NCBI GenBank assembly: GCA_025997455.1
Contig: BNUP01000030.1
Location: 1-19,403 of the forward strand
Source of the DNA: Fibrobacterales bacterium
GTDB lineage: Bacteria > Fibrobacterota > Fibrobacteria > Fibrobacterales > Fibrobacteraceae
Reading direction: 5' to 3'
Length of the DNA stretch: 19,403 bases
Position numbers and translations under genes: made by a program. The notes under the pieces are model-generated. The model was given only the letters and a program-made list of their open reading frames with translations, was not told where the DNA came from and ran no database searches. Below are positions 1-6,578 of this stretch, piece by piece (position 1 is the stretch's first letter; every line of letters begins with the position of its first letter).

Positions 1-183
1 ACCTAACTTGCAACCCATTTTTTCATCTCTGTAAATGCAAACAAACGACTCTCCGCCTACTCCTTTTGTGCAGGGAACAACCTCAATTCCGCACGGGACA
101 TAGACGAGCGATTCGTGCTTAAATACGCAACAGTTTTTGCACTTTGCACAAGTGTCTTGAGAGAGAATTGGGGATAAATCCAT
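1..183 (-). CDS. Cys-rich protein, YkgJ-like metal-binding family candidate (partial)
   Basis: An open frame begins at the ATG at 183-181 and runs off the left edge, giving 61 residues without a stop. The translation starts MDLSPILSQDTCAKCKNCC and has eight cysteines in this stretch. The Cys-x2-Cys-x2-CysCys motif resembles the N-terminal cluster of YkgJ-type zinc/iron-chelating proteins, which is a family inference from a short piece. It starts 11 bp after the argH stop on the same strand, so it is probably co-transcribed with argH. The only Shine-Dalgarno-like stretch (AGGTAGG) overlaps the argH stop codon. It could also be an iron-sulfur protein of another family, since the rest of the protein is not visible. 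Confidence 0.6.
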   Translation of the reverse strand, partial: MDLSPILSQDTCAKCKNCCVFKHESLVYVPCGIEVVPCTKGVGGESFVCIYRDEKMGCKLG

Positions 184-194
184 TTAGAATTTGC

Positions 195-1565
195 CTACCT
201 GCTCGTTCCTTTTAATATTAATTCCGCTTTCTTAAACTGCTCTTTCAGGGACTTTTCGCCCGTTCCGCCTTCAATATTTCGCCGAGAAATAGAATAAGCA
301 AAAGTCAGTTTTTTTCGCAACTCACGAACTCGCGGAGGAACGATTTTCCAATATTCATCAGGTAAATTTGTCCAATCGATTTTCAATTTTGCCGCCGCTC
401 CAACCAAATTTCCTACTATGTGATGAGCATCTCTAAACGCAACTCCGTTCCCGACCAACATATCGGCAAAATCGGTTGCCAAAAGTGCCGCAGTCATTTT
501 CTCCTGCATTTTTTCGGCATTCCAAGCGGCGGAGACCAAAGCCTCCCTAAACACTTGCAGGCAAACTAAAATTGTTTTTGCACTGTCGAAAACCGGTTGC
601 TTATCCTCTTGCAAATCACGACTGTATGAGAGCGGAGCACCTTTCACAAGTGCGAACATTGTCGTATAATTTCCAAGCAATCTTCCTGCCTTTCCGCGAA
701 TAAGTTCCATAGAATCTGGATTTTTCTTTTGCGGCATCATAGAACTTCCGCTCGAAAACCCGTCGCTCAAAGTTAAAAAACCAAATTCCGTTGAACTCCA
801 AATCACAAAATCTTCCGCATATCTGCTGACGGTTGCACCGATTATTGCCAAATCGCTTAAAAATTCCAAAGCGGTATCTCTGTGGCTAACCGCATCTATA
901 CTGTTTGCACTTGCGTTTGCAAAACCGAGTTCCTGTGCCACTTTTTTTCTGTTATACGGAAATGCCGACCCTGCAATGGCACCGCTGCCGAGAGGAGATT
1001 CGTTGTGCGTTTCCAAAAATGCCAAAAGCCGCTTTCTATCCCGTTCAAGTGCGAAAAATAAACTCATCAAATAATGACTGAAAAGAATCGGCTGCGCCTG
1101 TTGCAGGTGAGTATAACCAGCCATAACAATATTCGATTTTTCCTTTGCAAGCGTAAGCAACGCACTCTGCAATTTTGAAAGCGAGTCCAAAACATCAACT
1201 GCCTTACGGCGCATATACAATTTGAAATCGGTTGCGACCTGATCGTTGCGGCTTCGCCCCGTGTGAATTTTTTTACCGACTGCTCCAATTCTCTCGGTCA
1301 GCACCCGTTCCACCGCCATGTGAATATCTTCATCTTCCGCATTCCAAAGCGATTTTCCCTTTTTTACATCCGCCAAAATTCCTCGCAAGTTCTTTGCAAT
1401 TTTCGCATATTCCTGCTCGCTCAAAATTTTCGCCTCCGCCAAACCCTTTCCGTGTGCAAGCGAACCGATAATGTCCTCTTCCAAAAGTTCCTTGTCCGTT
1501 TCCAAACTGAAACTTAATTCCTTCATACTCTGCGACATACCGCCCTCAAAGCGACCGTCCCACAT
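195..1565 (-). CDS. argH: Argininosuccinate lyase
   Basis: Argininosuccinate lyase (EC 4.3.2.1) cleaves argininosuccinate to arginine and fumarate, the last step of arginine synthesis, in the cytoplasm as a homotetramer. The N-terminal WDGRF replaces the usual WGGRF. TGRSRNDQVATD is the conserved substrate-binding block, and GSSMMPQKKNPD is the fumarase/aspartase superfamily signature carrying the catalytic serine loop. The frame stays open upstream to 1631 with ATGs at 1598 and 1631. I prefer 1565 because it gives 456 residues, matching the family (about 457), and places WDGRF right after Met. The 1598 ATG has no ribosome site: its upstream stretch is CCACCTCCC, pyrimidine-rich. A TATATT -10 candidate at 1615-1610 would start transcripts near 1602, which also favours 1565. 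It is divergent from tRNA-Ala. Confidence 0.95.
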   Translation of the reverse strand: MWDGRFEGGMSQSMKELSFSLETDKELLEEDIIGSLAHGKGLAEAKILSEQEYAKIAKNLRGILADVKKGKSLWNAEDEDIHMAVERVLTERIGAVGKKIHTGRSRNDQVATDFKLYMRRKAVDVLDSLSKLQSALLTLAKEKSNIVMAGYTHLQQAQPILFSHYLMSLFFALERDRKRLLAFLETHNESPLGSGAIAGSAFPYNRKKVAQELGFANASANSIDAVSHRDTALEFLSDLAIIGATVSRYAEDFVIWSSTEFGFLTLSDGFSSGSSMMPQKKNPDSMELIRGKAGRLLGNYTTMFALVKGAPLSYSRDLQEDKQPVFDSAKTILVCLQVFREALVSAAWNAEKMQEKMTAALLATDFADMLVGNGVAFRDAHHIVGNLVGAAAKLKIDWTNLPDEYWKIVPPRVRELRKKLTFAYSISRRNIEGGTGEKSLKEQFKKAELILKGTSR

Positions 1566-1656
1566 TTTTTTTGCTTTTCTGCCAATTGTTTTTTTCATAG
1601 GGAGGTGGGAATATAGAAAATTTTCACACAATTATTACCAATTATTACCAATGCCC

Positions 1657-1685
1657 TTGACGGGCACGGAATTTTTTTCTATATT
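1657..1685 (+). promoter_or_regulatory. Sigma-70 promoter of tRNA-Ala
   Basis: TTGACG at 1657-1662 is followed by a 17-bp spacer and TATATT at 1680-1685, placing the start of transcription about 7-10 bases before the tRNA 5' end. The T-rich run directly before TATATT is also seen before the giant gene at 12041, which suggests a shared promoter style in this genome. Confidence 0.75.
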
Positions 1686-1699
1686 TCATACCGATTTTC

Positions 1700-1772
1700 G
1701 GGGATATAGCTCAGTTGGTAGAGCGATGCGTTCGCAATGCATAGGTCAGGAGTTCGAATCTCCTTATCTCCA
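1700..1772 (+). tRNA. tRNA-Ala (anticodon CGC)
   Basis: A 73-nt cloverleaf folds cleanly. The acceptor GGGGATA pairs with TATCTCC and includes a G3:U70 wobble, the alanine identity element. The D arm is GCTC/GAGC, the anticodon arm ATGCG/TGCAT has loop TTCGCAA, and the T arm AGGAG/CTCCT has loop TTCGAAT. The anticodon is CGC at 1733-1735, reading GCG. The discriminator base is A. CCA is not encoded (GTA follows), so it must be added enzymatically. It has its own promoter and no tRNA neighbours in the window. Confidence 0.95.
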
Positions 1773-1783
1773 GTAAAAGTTTT

Positions 1784-1851
1784 ATAGTAGGCTCAGAAGA
1801 ACTCCTTGTTTTATGAGATGAAGTTTTGAGGAGTTCTTCGGAGATTACTAT
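1784..1851 (+). repeat. Palindromic repeat element A, copy 1
   Basis: Imperfect 22-bp inverted arms at 1784-1805 and 1830-1851 (cores GAAGAACTCC and GGAGTTCTTC) surround an AT-rich loop containing TTGTTTTATGAGATGAAG. Close relatives lie at 7883-7948 (inside a gene, same orientation) and 8913-8976 (reversed). It sits just after tRNA-Ala and could end that transcript, though no U-tract follows. Confidence 0.85.
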
Positions 1852-1852
1852 A

Positions 1853-1894
1853 GGTAACCTCTATTAACCTCCTAAGAGGTTGGTAGAGGTTACC
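1853..1894 (+). repeat. Long near-perfect hairpin
   Basis: GGTAACCTCTA (1853-1863) pairs perfectly with TAGAGGTTACC (1884-1894). After a 2-bp mismatch, AACCTC pairs with GAGGTT around a CTAA loop. A similar TAACCTCTAT begins at 19394, right after the giant gene, and is cut by the window edge, so this may be a dispersed repeat. No T-run follows, so it is not a standard intrinsic terminator. Confidence 0.8.
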
Positions 1895-1897
1895 AAG

Positions 1898-1980
1898 CGA
1901 CATGGGCGAACTGTGTTTTTATGGTGATAATGTCATCCTGCGGCGAATGCTCGCAGTATCGCCGACATTGGCGAATTGTG
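1898..1980 (+). repeat. Repeat element B, copy 1, with flanking 18-bp direct repeats
   Basis: The element (1898-1964) contains TGCGGCGAATGCTCGCA, which folds into a small GC stem. It matches the reverse complement of 8980-9045 with about 6 differences and one gap over 67 bp. Direct repeats of 18 bp with 2 mismatches lie at 1898-1915 (CGACATGGGCGAACTGTG) and 1963-1980 (CGACATTGGCGAATTGTG). Confidence 0.8.
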
Positions 1981-2011
1981 AGAATGTTTATTTTTTGCAG
2001 GTTCGCCGTCG

Positions 2012-2063
2012 TCTCTAAAAACTCTAGTTTTACTAAATTGAGAGTCAATGGAGTTTTTAGAGA
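2012..2063 (+). repeat. 13-bp perfect inverted repeat spanning the next gene's start
   Basis: TCTCTAAAAACTC at 2012-2024 is perfectly complementary to GAGTTTTTAGAGA at 2051-2063. The GAGAG ribosome-site candidate (2040-2044) lies in the loop, and the ATG at 2048 lies directly before the 3' arm. A hairpin in the mRNA could therefore affect initiation; that role is inference. Confidence 0.7.
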
Positions 2064-2575
2064 TTTCCTATATGAATTTAGAACCTTATTTAACTATCAA
2101 AATTCCCGACCATAGTGTGTCTGTTTATGCGATGCCGCAAGGGAAAAACGCACAATATTGGGCACGGGCAACACTTGCCGATTTGTTAAACTTACCGATT
2201 GCGCCCATTGAAACCGACTCTTTGGGAAAACCGAAATTACCGAAGAATTTGGGATTTGCAAATTGGAGCAATAGCGGCACAGGCTGCGTTTTGGCATATT
2301 CAAAAACTTGTGAAGTCGGCATAGACTTGGAATTTTATAGAAACCGTAATTTTTCCGCCTTATCGAAAAGATTTTTTGCTCTAAACGAGCACACTTCAAA
2401 AGCAGAAGATTTTTATCGTTTTTGGACTTGCAAAGAGGCATTTTACAAATGTTGCGGGGGCGATTTTTTCACGGTTCTCAAAACCGATTTATCCGAATTT
2501 CATTACCTCCGAAATTTTCAAGCACCCTACCGCGAAAATCACGAACTCGCATTGTGTGTTGTAGAACCACAATAA
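2048..2575 (+). CDS. 4'-phosphopantetheinyl transferase superfamily protein (Sfp-like)
   Basis: This enzyme class moves the phosphopantetheine arm of CoA onto a serine of acyl- or peptidyl-carrier proteins. The hallmarks are VGIDLE (residues 90-95, metal-binding Asp and Glu) and WTCKEAFYKCCGG (126-138), the W-x2-KEA-x2-K block of the family. GKPKLP then NWSNSG (60-77) matches the region before the usual N-x-SHS motif, with Asn-Ser in place of Ser-His. At 175 residues it is shorter than Sfp (about 224) and longer than AcpS (about 125), so the N-terminal half is reduced. The start at 2048 follows GAGAG closely; an in-frame ATG at 2072 is the alternative. No carrier-protein or polyketide gene is nearby to name the substrate. 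Confidence 0.85.
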   Translation: MEFLEISYMNLEPYLTIKIPDHSVSVYAMPQGKNAQYWARATLADLLNLPIAPIETDSLGKPKLPKNLGFANWSNSGTGCVLAYSKTCEVGIDLEFYRNRNFSALSKRFFALNEHTSKAEDFYRFWTCKEAFYKCCGGDFFTVLKTDLSEFHYLRNFQAPYRENHELALCVVEPQ

Positions 2576-2587
2576 TATGGGAGAATG

Positions 2588-2657
2588 GAGTGTAAAGTGA
2601 AAAGAGTAGAGAATAGAGAATAATAACTTTACACTTTCAACTTTTCACTTTACACTC
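2588..2657. repeat. 17-bp perfect inverted repeat
   Basis: GAGTGTAAAGTGAAAAG (2588-2604) pairs with CTTTTCACTTTACACTC (2641-2657), with an internal extra ACTTTACACTTT at 2627-2638. It lies 12 bp after the phosphopantetheinyl transferase stop and could act as a transcript-end hairpin. The ACTTTACACTC half joins the C-rich leader repeat that follows, and the same junction occurs upstream of 11828. Confidence 0.7.
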
Positions 2658-2709
2658 TATTCCCCACACCCTACACGCCACACCCTACACGCCACCCTGC
2701 ACTGCTGAG
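2647..2709 (+). repeat. C-rich leader repeat, copy 1 (upstream of bioD)
   Basis: ACTTTACACTC is followed by CCCCACACCC, two tandem copies of CACACCCTACACGC (2665-2678 and 2679-2692), then CACCCTGCACTGCTGAG. The same string of motifs in the same orientation relative to the downstream gene occurs upstream of nuoH (4760-4709) and of the ATP-grasp gene (11976-11939). No protein is encoded here. Confidence 0.75.
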
Positions 2710-2732
2710 TGAAAAATAACTACCTTCCTCCA

Positions 2733-3341
2733 ATGTCCAAAGGTATGTTTATCACAGGAACGGGAACGGATGTGGGGAAATCGTTTGCGACGGCATTCCT
2801 TTTGAAAACTATCGGTAAAAATTATAGAACTCTTTATTATAAACCTATACAATGCGGCTTGCCGAGTGATGTTGATTTTATGAAAACCGTTGCAGGGAAT
2901 AAAAAATGTGCATCGACTTATAACCTAAAAACGCCGAGTAGTCCGCATTTTGCCTTTGCAAAAGAGGGTGTTGAATTTGATAAGAACTCTGTAAAAAAAT
3001 TTTTGATACAGGCAAAAAAAGATTATGATTTTATTTTAATGGAAGGCGCAGGCGGAGTTCGCGTGCCCATTACCGATTCATTTGATATGGCAGACTTAGC
3101 CAAACTATCGGGTTTTCCTGCTATGGTCATTGCAACGCCGACACTAGGCACCATAAACCATACTCTTCTCACAATCGACTATCTGAAAGCAAAAAAAGTG
3201 AAAATCAAAGGCTTTATGTTTTCGTGGCAAAAGGAATCAGAAGAATCTTCTCACAAAGAAATGATTATCGACAATGCAAAAACAATCTCTCGTTTAAGCG
3301 GAGTTAAATTTGAGGGCAGCGTTCCCGAACTAAAGTTTTAG
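2733..3341 (+). CDS. bioD: ATP-dependent dethiobiotin synthetase
   Basis: BioD (EC 6.3.3.3) closes the ureido ring of dethiobiotin from 7,8-diaminopelargonate, CO2 and ATP, the next-to-last step of biotin synthesis, in the cytoplasm. Counting from the ATG at 2733, the P-loop GTGTDVGKS spans residues 9-17, KPIQCG starts at Lys37 (the same number as the catalytic lysine of E. coli BioD) and EGAGGVRVPI starts at residue 104. The length is 202 residues, slightly short for the family (about 225). A GTG at 2709 and an ATG at 2745 are in frame. I chose 2733 because MSKGMFITGTGTDVGKS lines up with the E. coli start. No Shine-Dalgarno is visible; TACCTTCCTCC precedes the ATG. No other bio gene is in the window. 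Confidence 0.93.
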   Translation: MSKGMFITGTGTDVGKSFATAFLLKTIGKNYRTLYYKPIQCGLPSDVDFMKTVAGNKKCASTYNLKTPSSPHFAFAKEGVEFDKNSVKKFLIQAKKDYDFILMEGAGGVRVPITDSFDMADLAKLSGFPAMVIATPTLGTINHTLLTIDYLKAKKVKIKGFMFSWQKESEESSHKEMIIDNAKTISRLSGVKFEGSVPELKF

Positions 3342-3344
3342 AGG

Positions 3345-4691
3345 TTAATTAACCAATTTAGCCACAACCGCGGTCACAACCAAATTCACCAAAGCGACAT
3401 TCAGCAAAATTATCCAACCCAAGTGCATAATGTGGTCATAGCGGAATCGAGGCAATGTCCAGCGAAACCAAATCCAGAGCCAGCAGAAGAAACACATTTT
3501 GAACAACAAAACCAAAATCTGAATCGCGGCTGTGATAATTGCGGCAACAAAACTCTCCGCGTTAATTTGCCCCGCAAATGCAAGCGAAAGAACACATACC
3601 GCAAGCAGAGCAGGCACTGCAAGCCACCCCGCCGCCTTATACAACGCCCACTCTTTTAAGCGCACAATTTTATCTGCCGCCTCGCTATTCTTATACCATT
3701 TCGCATATCGATACATCAAATGCAAAAACACCAAAATACCGAGAATAAACACTCCGCAAACCGCCGCCAAACTCTGTGCCGAATTTTCCCGTAAAGTTTC
3801 GGTGCTTACAAAAGGAACGCTGTAGCCTCCCAAAAATAAAGTTGCGAGGAGAGCAGCATTTATAGCGATGTGTGCATATTCGCCCATATAAAACATTGCG
3901 AAACGCATTCCGCTAAATTCCGTATGAAAACCCGACACCAACTCCGACTCGCCCTCGGCAACATCAAACGGTGCACGACCCGTCTCTGCAACAAGCGAAA
4001 TGAGAAAAATCACAAATGCAACGGGTTGAACCACTATCCCCCAAGCGTGGCTCTCCTGCCAATTCACAATTTCCTGCAAGTTAAAAGTTCCCATTAAAAG
4101 ATAAACGCCTATGAGTGCAAAACCCATTGACACTTCGTAACTTATCATCATCGCACCGGCACGCATTCCGCCGAGCAAAGAATATTTAGAATTGGATGCC
4201 CAACTGCCGAGCACGGTTCCATAAATGCTAAGCGACCCGAAAGCGAAAAGCCACAACACTCCTGCATCTAAATTCAAAATTGACCCGCCAATCTCCACCG
4301 CCTGACCGCCCCAATCAAAAACCATAGTGCCAAACCAAGGAATTACCGCAGGCGATAAAAACACAACCATAAAGGGAATTGCAGGCGCAAAGGCGAACCA
4401 AAAACTATGCGCCGCTTTTGGCATAAACAATTCTTTTGTGAAAAGTTTCAACCCGTCCGCACCGTTTTGCACAATGCCGAAAAGCCGAATATGATTTAGG
4501 AACGGGAAAAGCGGAATGCCTGTCCTGTTGGGTCCCTGCCTGTCTTGAATAAAGCCCGCACCGCGCCTCTCAAGAGTTATTAAACCCAAAATAAACACCA
4601 CGGGAACAAAGATAAAAGCGAACTTGCCGAGTGTTATCACCCACTCCACAATAGGCTTCTGCGAGAAAAAATCTGTTAAAGTCGCAAACAT
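3345..4691 (-). CDS. nuoH: NADH-quinone oxidoreductase subunit H, long form
   Basis: NuoH (ND1) is the membrane subunit of complex I that forms the quinone chamber at the junction with the peripheral arm. Conserved blocks are ERRGAGFIQDRQGPNRTG (41-58), ADGLKLFTKE (78-87), AETGRAPFDVAEGESELV (235-252) followed by SGFHTEFSG, and FRWTLPRFRYDHIM (409-422) near the C-terminus. Many hydrophobic segments are visible. The length of 448 exceeds the usual 320-350. The excess lies mostly between about residues 300 and 375, where a charged loop (RYAKWYKNSEAADKIVRLKE) and extra hydrophobic segments sit before the last helices. It converges on bioD with a 3-bp gap and no other nuo gene is in the window. 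Upstream is a C-rich leader repeat and CTACCTTCCCTCTAA rather than a ribosome site. Confidence 0.95.
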   Translation of the reverse strand: MFATLTDFFSQKPIVEWVITLGKFAFIFVPVVFILGLITLERRGAGFIQDRQGPNRTGIPLFPFLNHIRLFGIVQNGADGLKLFTKELFMPKAAHSFWFAFAPAIPFMVVFLSPAVIPWFGTMVFDWGGQAVEIGGSILNLDAGVLWLFAFGSLSIYGTVLGSWASNSKYSLLGGMRAGAMMISYEVSMGFALIGVYLLMGTFNLQEIVNWQESHAWGIVVQPVAFVIFLISLVAETGRAPFDVAEGESELVSGFHTEFSGMRFAMFYMGEYAHIAINAALLATLFLGGYSVPFVSTETLRENSAQSLAAVCGVFILGILVFLHLMYRYAKWYKNSEAADKIVRLKEWALYKAAGWLAVPALLAVCVLSLAFAGQINAESFVAAIITAAIQILVLLFKMCFFCWLWIWFRWTLPRFRYDHIMHLGWIILLNVALVNLVVTAVVAKLVN

Positions 4692-4708
4692 TTAGAGGGA
4701 AGGTAGAA

Positions 4709-4760
4709 AACTCGGCTGTGCAGGGGTGTAGGGTATGGGGTGTAGGGTGTGGGGAACTCA
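4709..4760 (-). repeat. C-rich leader repeat, copy 2 (upstream of nuoH); G-quadruplex candidate on the plus strand
   Basis: Read in the nuoH direction, CCCCACACCCTACACCCCATACCCTACACCCC is followed by TGCACAGCCGAG. On the plus strand, 4723-4754 has six G-runs (4,3,4,3,3 or 4 Gs) separated by 3-4 bases, such as GGGGTGTAGGGTATGGGG, which meets the usual G-quadruplex pattern. It fills most of the 96-bp gap between the DUF2156 gene and nuoH. Confidence 0.75.
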
Positions 4761-4787
4761 GCGTTGCAGGCGGGGAGAAGGAAAAAC

Positions 4788-5627
4788 TTATCTCACAATA
4801 TGCGTTTTTACAAATCCAATCGGGCGGTATGTCATTTTTGCCTGCCGCAAACCCTCATCTCCCAAATCCTGTTCTCGGTTTATAAACTCAAATTCCGGCG
4901 GAATACTGCGGGCGAACTGCTGATTTATATACTGATAAACCCCTTTATATTCATCTATCGCATGCTCAAAATGTATCGCAAAACTCTTGGAATCGGCAAG
5001 CGGTTCCCCTTGACAATAACCCACGGGAACTCCCCGCACAAAGAATACCATTCCGAAAAAATTTAATTTCTCGTGCAATTCAATTGCCTCTTTTGCCGAT
5101 TTATAATCGCCTTCTGAACCTCTGTTTTGCCGCCACTTTTCCAAAACTTGCAATGCCGATTTTTTTGTTTCATCGTTTAAGATTTTCTGTTCGCGTTCTT
5201 CGGGAGAAAATTCTTTAAGAAAAGCATTTACCAAATTTCGTTTTTTCTGAAAATTTTTCCCTTCCAAATTCGCGAGATCGGTGTGCAGGTAAAGGTATTC
5301 AAAATTATCGCGGTCTTCTGTTTGCGTGTAATTCTCAACGGTATCCATAACATTTTTCCAATATGCATTTTTTAACAATTCGGTTAAAAATTTATTTGGC
5401 GGAATTTTCCCAATCACGGAGAAAAAATTTTCCCCGTTTGAACTGCCCTTTACAATTAAAGAATCGTTTAATTTCGCTACCTTAAACCCATACTTCTCCC
5501 TGAATAAATGTAAATTCGCAAATGACAACGCAGAAAGCGGGCTGGCACTTTTTAAAATAATATTCTGCACTTCTGCCTGCAAATCAAGCGAGACGGAAAT
5601 AAAATTCGGGTAAAGCGGAAGGGTCAT
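4788..5627 (-). CDS. DUF2156 domain-containing protein (LPG synthase C-terminal-like, GNAT fold)
   Basis: The family resembles the C-terminal acyltransferase half of phosphatidylglycerol lysyltransferases (MprF) but occurs as a soluble stand-alone protein. The family marks seen are YLYLHTDLANLEGKNFQKKR (111-130), KRNLVNAF, and near the C-terminus INREQDLGDEGLRQAK (249-264) followed by TYRPIGF. No membrane segment or signal peptide is apparent, so it is probably cytoplasmic. The length of 279 is usual for the stand-alone type. It begins 29 bp after the stop of the AspA-like gene, on the same strand, and is the last gene of that run. No good ribosome site is visible before 5627. The substrate is unknown; an aminoacyl or acyl transfer role is family inference only. 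Confidence 0.8.
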   Translation of the reverse strand: MTLPLYPNFISVSLDLQAEVQNIILKSASPLSALSFANLHLFREKYGFKVAKLNDSLIVKGSSNGENFFSVIGKIPPNKFLTELLKNAYWKNVMDTVENYTQTEDRDNFEYLYLHTDLANLEGKNFQKKRNLVNAFLKEFSPEEREQKILNDETKKSALQVLEKWRQNRGSEGDYKSAKEAIELHEKLNFFGMVFFVRGVPVGYCQGEPLADSKSFAIHFEHAIDEYKGVYQYINQQFARSIPPEFEFINREQDLGDEGLRQAKMTYRPIGFVKTHIVR

Positions 5628-5656
5628 TTTGTAGCAAAAGAAATTAGAAAATTTCT

Positions 5657-6577
5657 CTACAATACCCTGTAAAGCATTGTATTTTGGCTAACGATTGGCT
5701 GCTTGTGTGCAAAAAATACAACTCCCGATACGGGTGCCGTTAATTCACTCAATACAGACCCGTCATAAGGATCCAAAATTTTAGCGAGTAAATCGCCCTT
5801 GCGGACATCTTGCCCAACGGTGACTTTCGGGTAAAAGAAACCGCCATTTTCGGAGACGACATTCGCCATAGATTCTTCGTCAATTACGGAGGATATAAAA
5901 CCGCTGTGCCCAGAGTATTGAATAATTCCTTTTTTTGCAAAAAAACGAAGTGTGGCAACCCACGCGAGTTTCGCAGAATCTTTATCGATTTGCTCGGTTG
6001 CGCTGCTGTAGATTGAATAGGCTTGGGTCTCCCAAATTTGCCAATTGTAATTTAACAAGGTGGTATCAAAACTGCTCGGCTTGCGGAGCATAATATAAGG
6101 CAATCCAAAACATTTTGCCGATTCCGTGTCTTGGTGCCCGGTATCTAAAATCCGAATATGAGGGATAAACTCGCCGCGGATATAAAAACTCGGAAATTGA
6201 ATTCCATACTGATAACCTTTGACTTGCTCAAAAAGAGCCGCCGCTATCCGTTGTGTGGTTTCGCCTTTATCGTATCCCGGGAACATTCGGTTAATATCGG
6301 TGTTGTCCATTGCCCAAAATCGTTTATGGATGTTCATCGAGAAAGGATTGACCGACGGTATCACCAAAATTTGATGATTCGGCAAAATCAAATTATTTTT
6401 TTCAAGATCAATTAAATTTTTAACTAATTGAGAACAAATAAACTGCTGCTGAATTTCATCTCCGCGTATTGCACCCACAATAGCGACCGTGTGTTCGCCC
6501 TCGCCAAATCTATACCCGTAAATCTTAAAACTATCGCGATATGGGGATTTGAGTTCAAACAAAATTTCTTTTTTCAT
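5657..6577 (-). CDS. Succinylglutamate desuccinylase/aspartoacylase-family protein lacking the zinc ligands
   Basis: The fold family is M14-like AspA/AstE zinc hydrolases. Compared with the paralogue at 7624-8619, the first zinc motif is GAIRGDE (35-41) instead of GTHGDE, so Arg38 replaces His. The region of the second His reads YGIQFPSF (124-131), with Phe128 in its place. The catalytic Glu region (ETQAYSI, 183-189) has no matching Glu. The rest is well kept: PSVNPFS (74-80), DINRMFPGY (94-102), GETTQRIA (105-112), and a C-terminal barrel with DPYDGSVLSE and APVSG. It is therefore either a binding protein or an enzyme with a rearranged site; the intact frame argues against decay. The ATG is 1 bp after the nuclease stop, with GGA upstream, so they are probably translated from one mRNA. 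Confidence 0.85.
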   Translation of the reverse strand: MKKEILFELKSPYRDSFKIYGYRFGEGEHTVAIVGAIRGDEIQQQFICSQLVKNLIDLEKNNLILPNHQILVIPSVNPFSMNIHKRFWAMDNTDINRMFPGYDKGETTQRIAAALFEQVKGYQYGIQFPSFYIRGEFIPHIRILDTGHQDTESAKCFGLPYIMLRKPSSFDTTLLNYNWQIWETQAYSIYSSATEQIDKDSAKLAWVATLRFFAKKGIIQYSGHSGFISSVIDEESMANVVSENGGFFYPKVTVGQDVRKGDLLAKILDPYDGSVLSELTAPVSGVVFFAHKQPIVSQNTMLYRVL

Positions 6578-6578
6578 T

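Noticed and set aside
1471..1776. 101-codon plus-strand frame running through the argH start and tRNA-Ala
   Set aside because: It reads through the tRNA gene and antisense to argH; a shadow frame.
3343..3354. GGTTAATTAACC palindrome between the convergent bioD and nuoH stops, as a bidirectional terminator
   Set aside because: It has no loop and no GC-rich stem and overlaps the nuoH stop; too weak for a terminator call.
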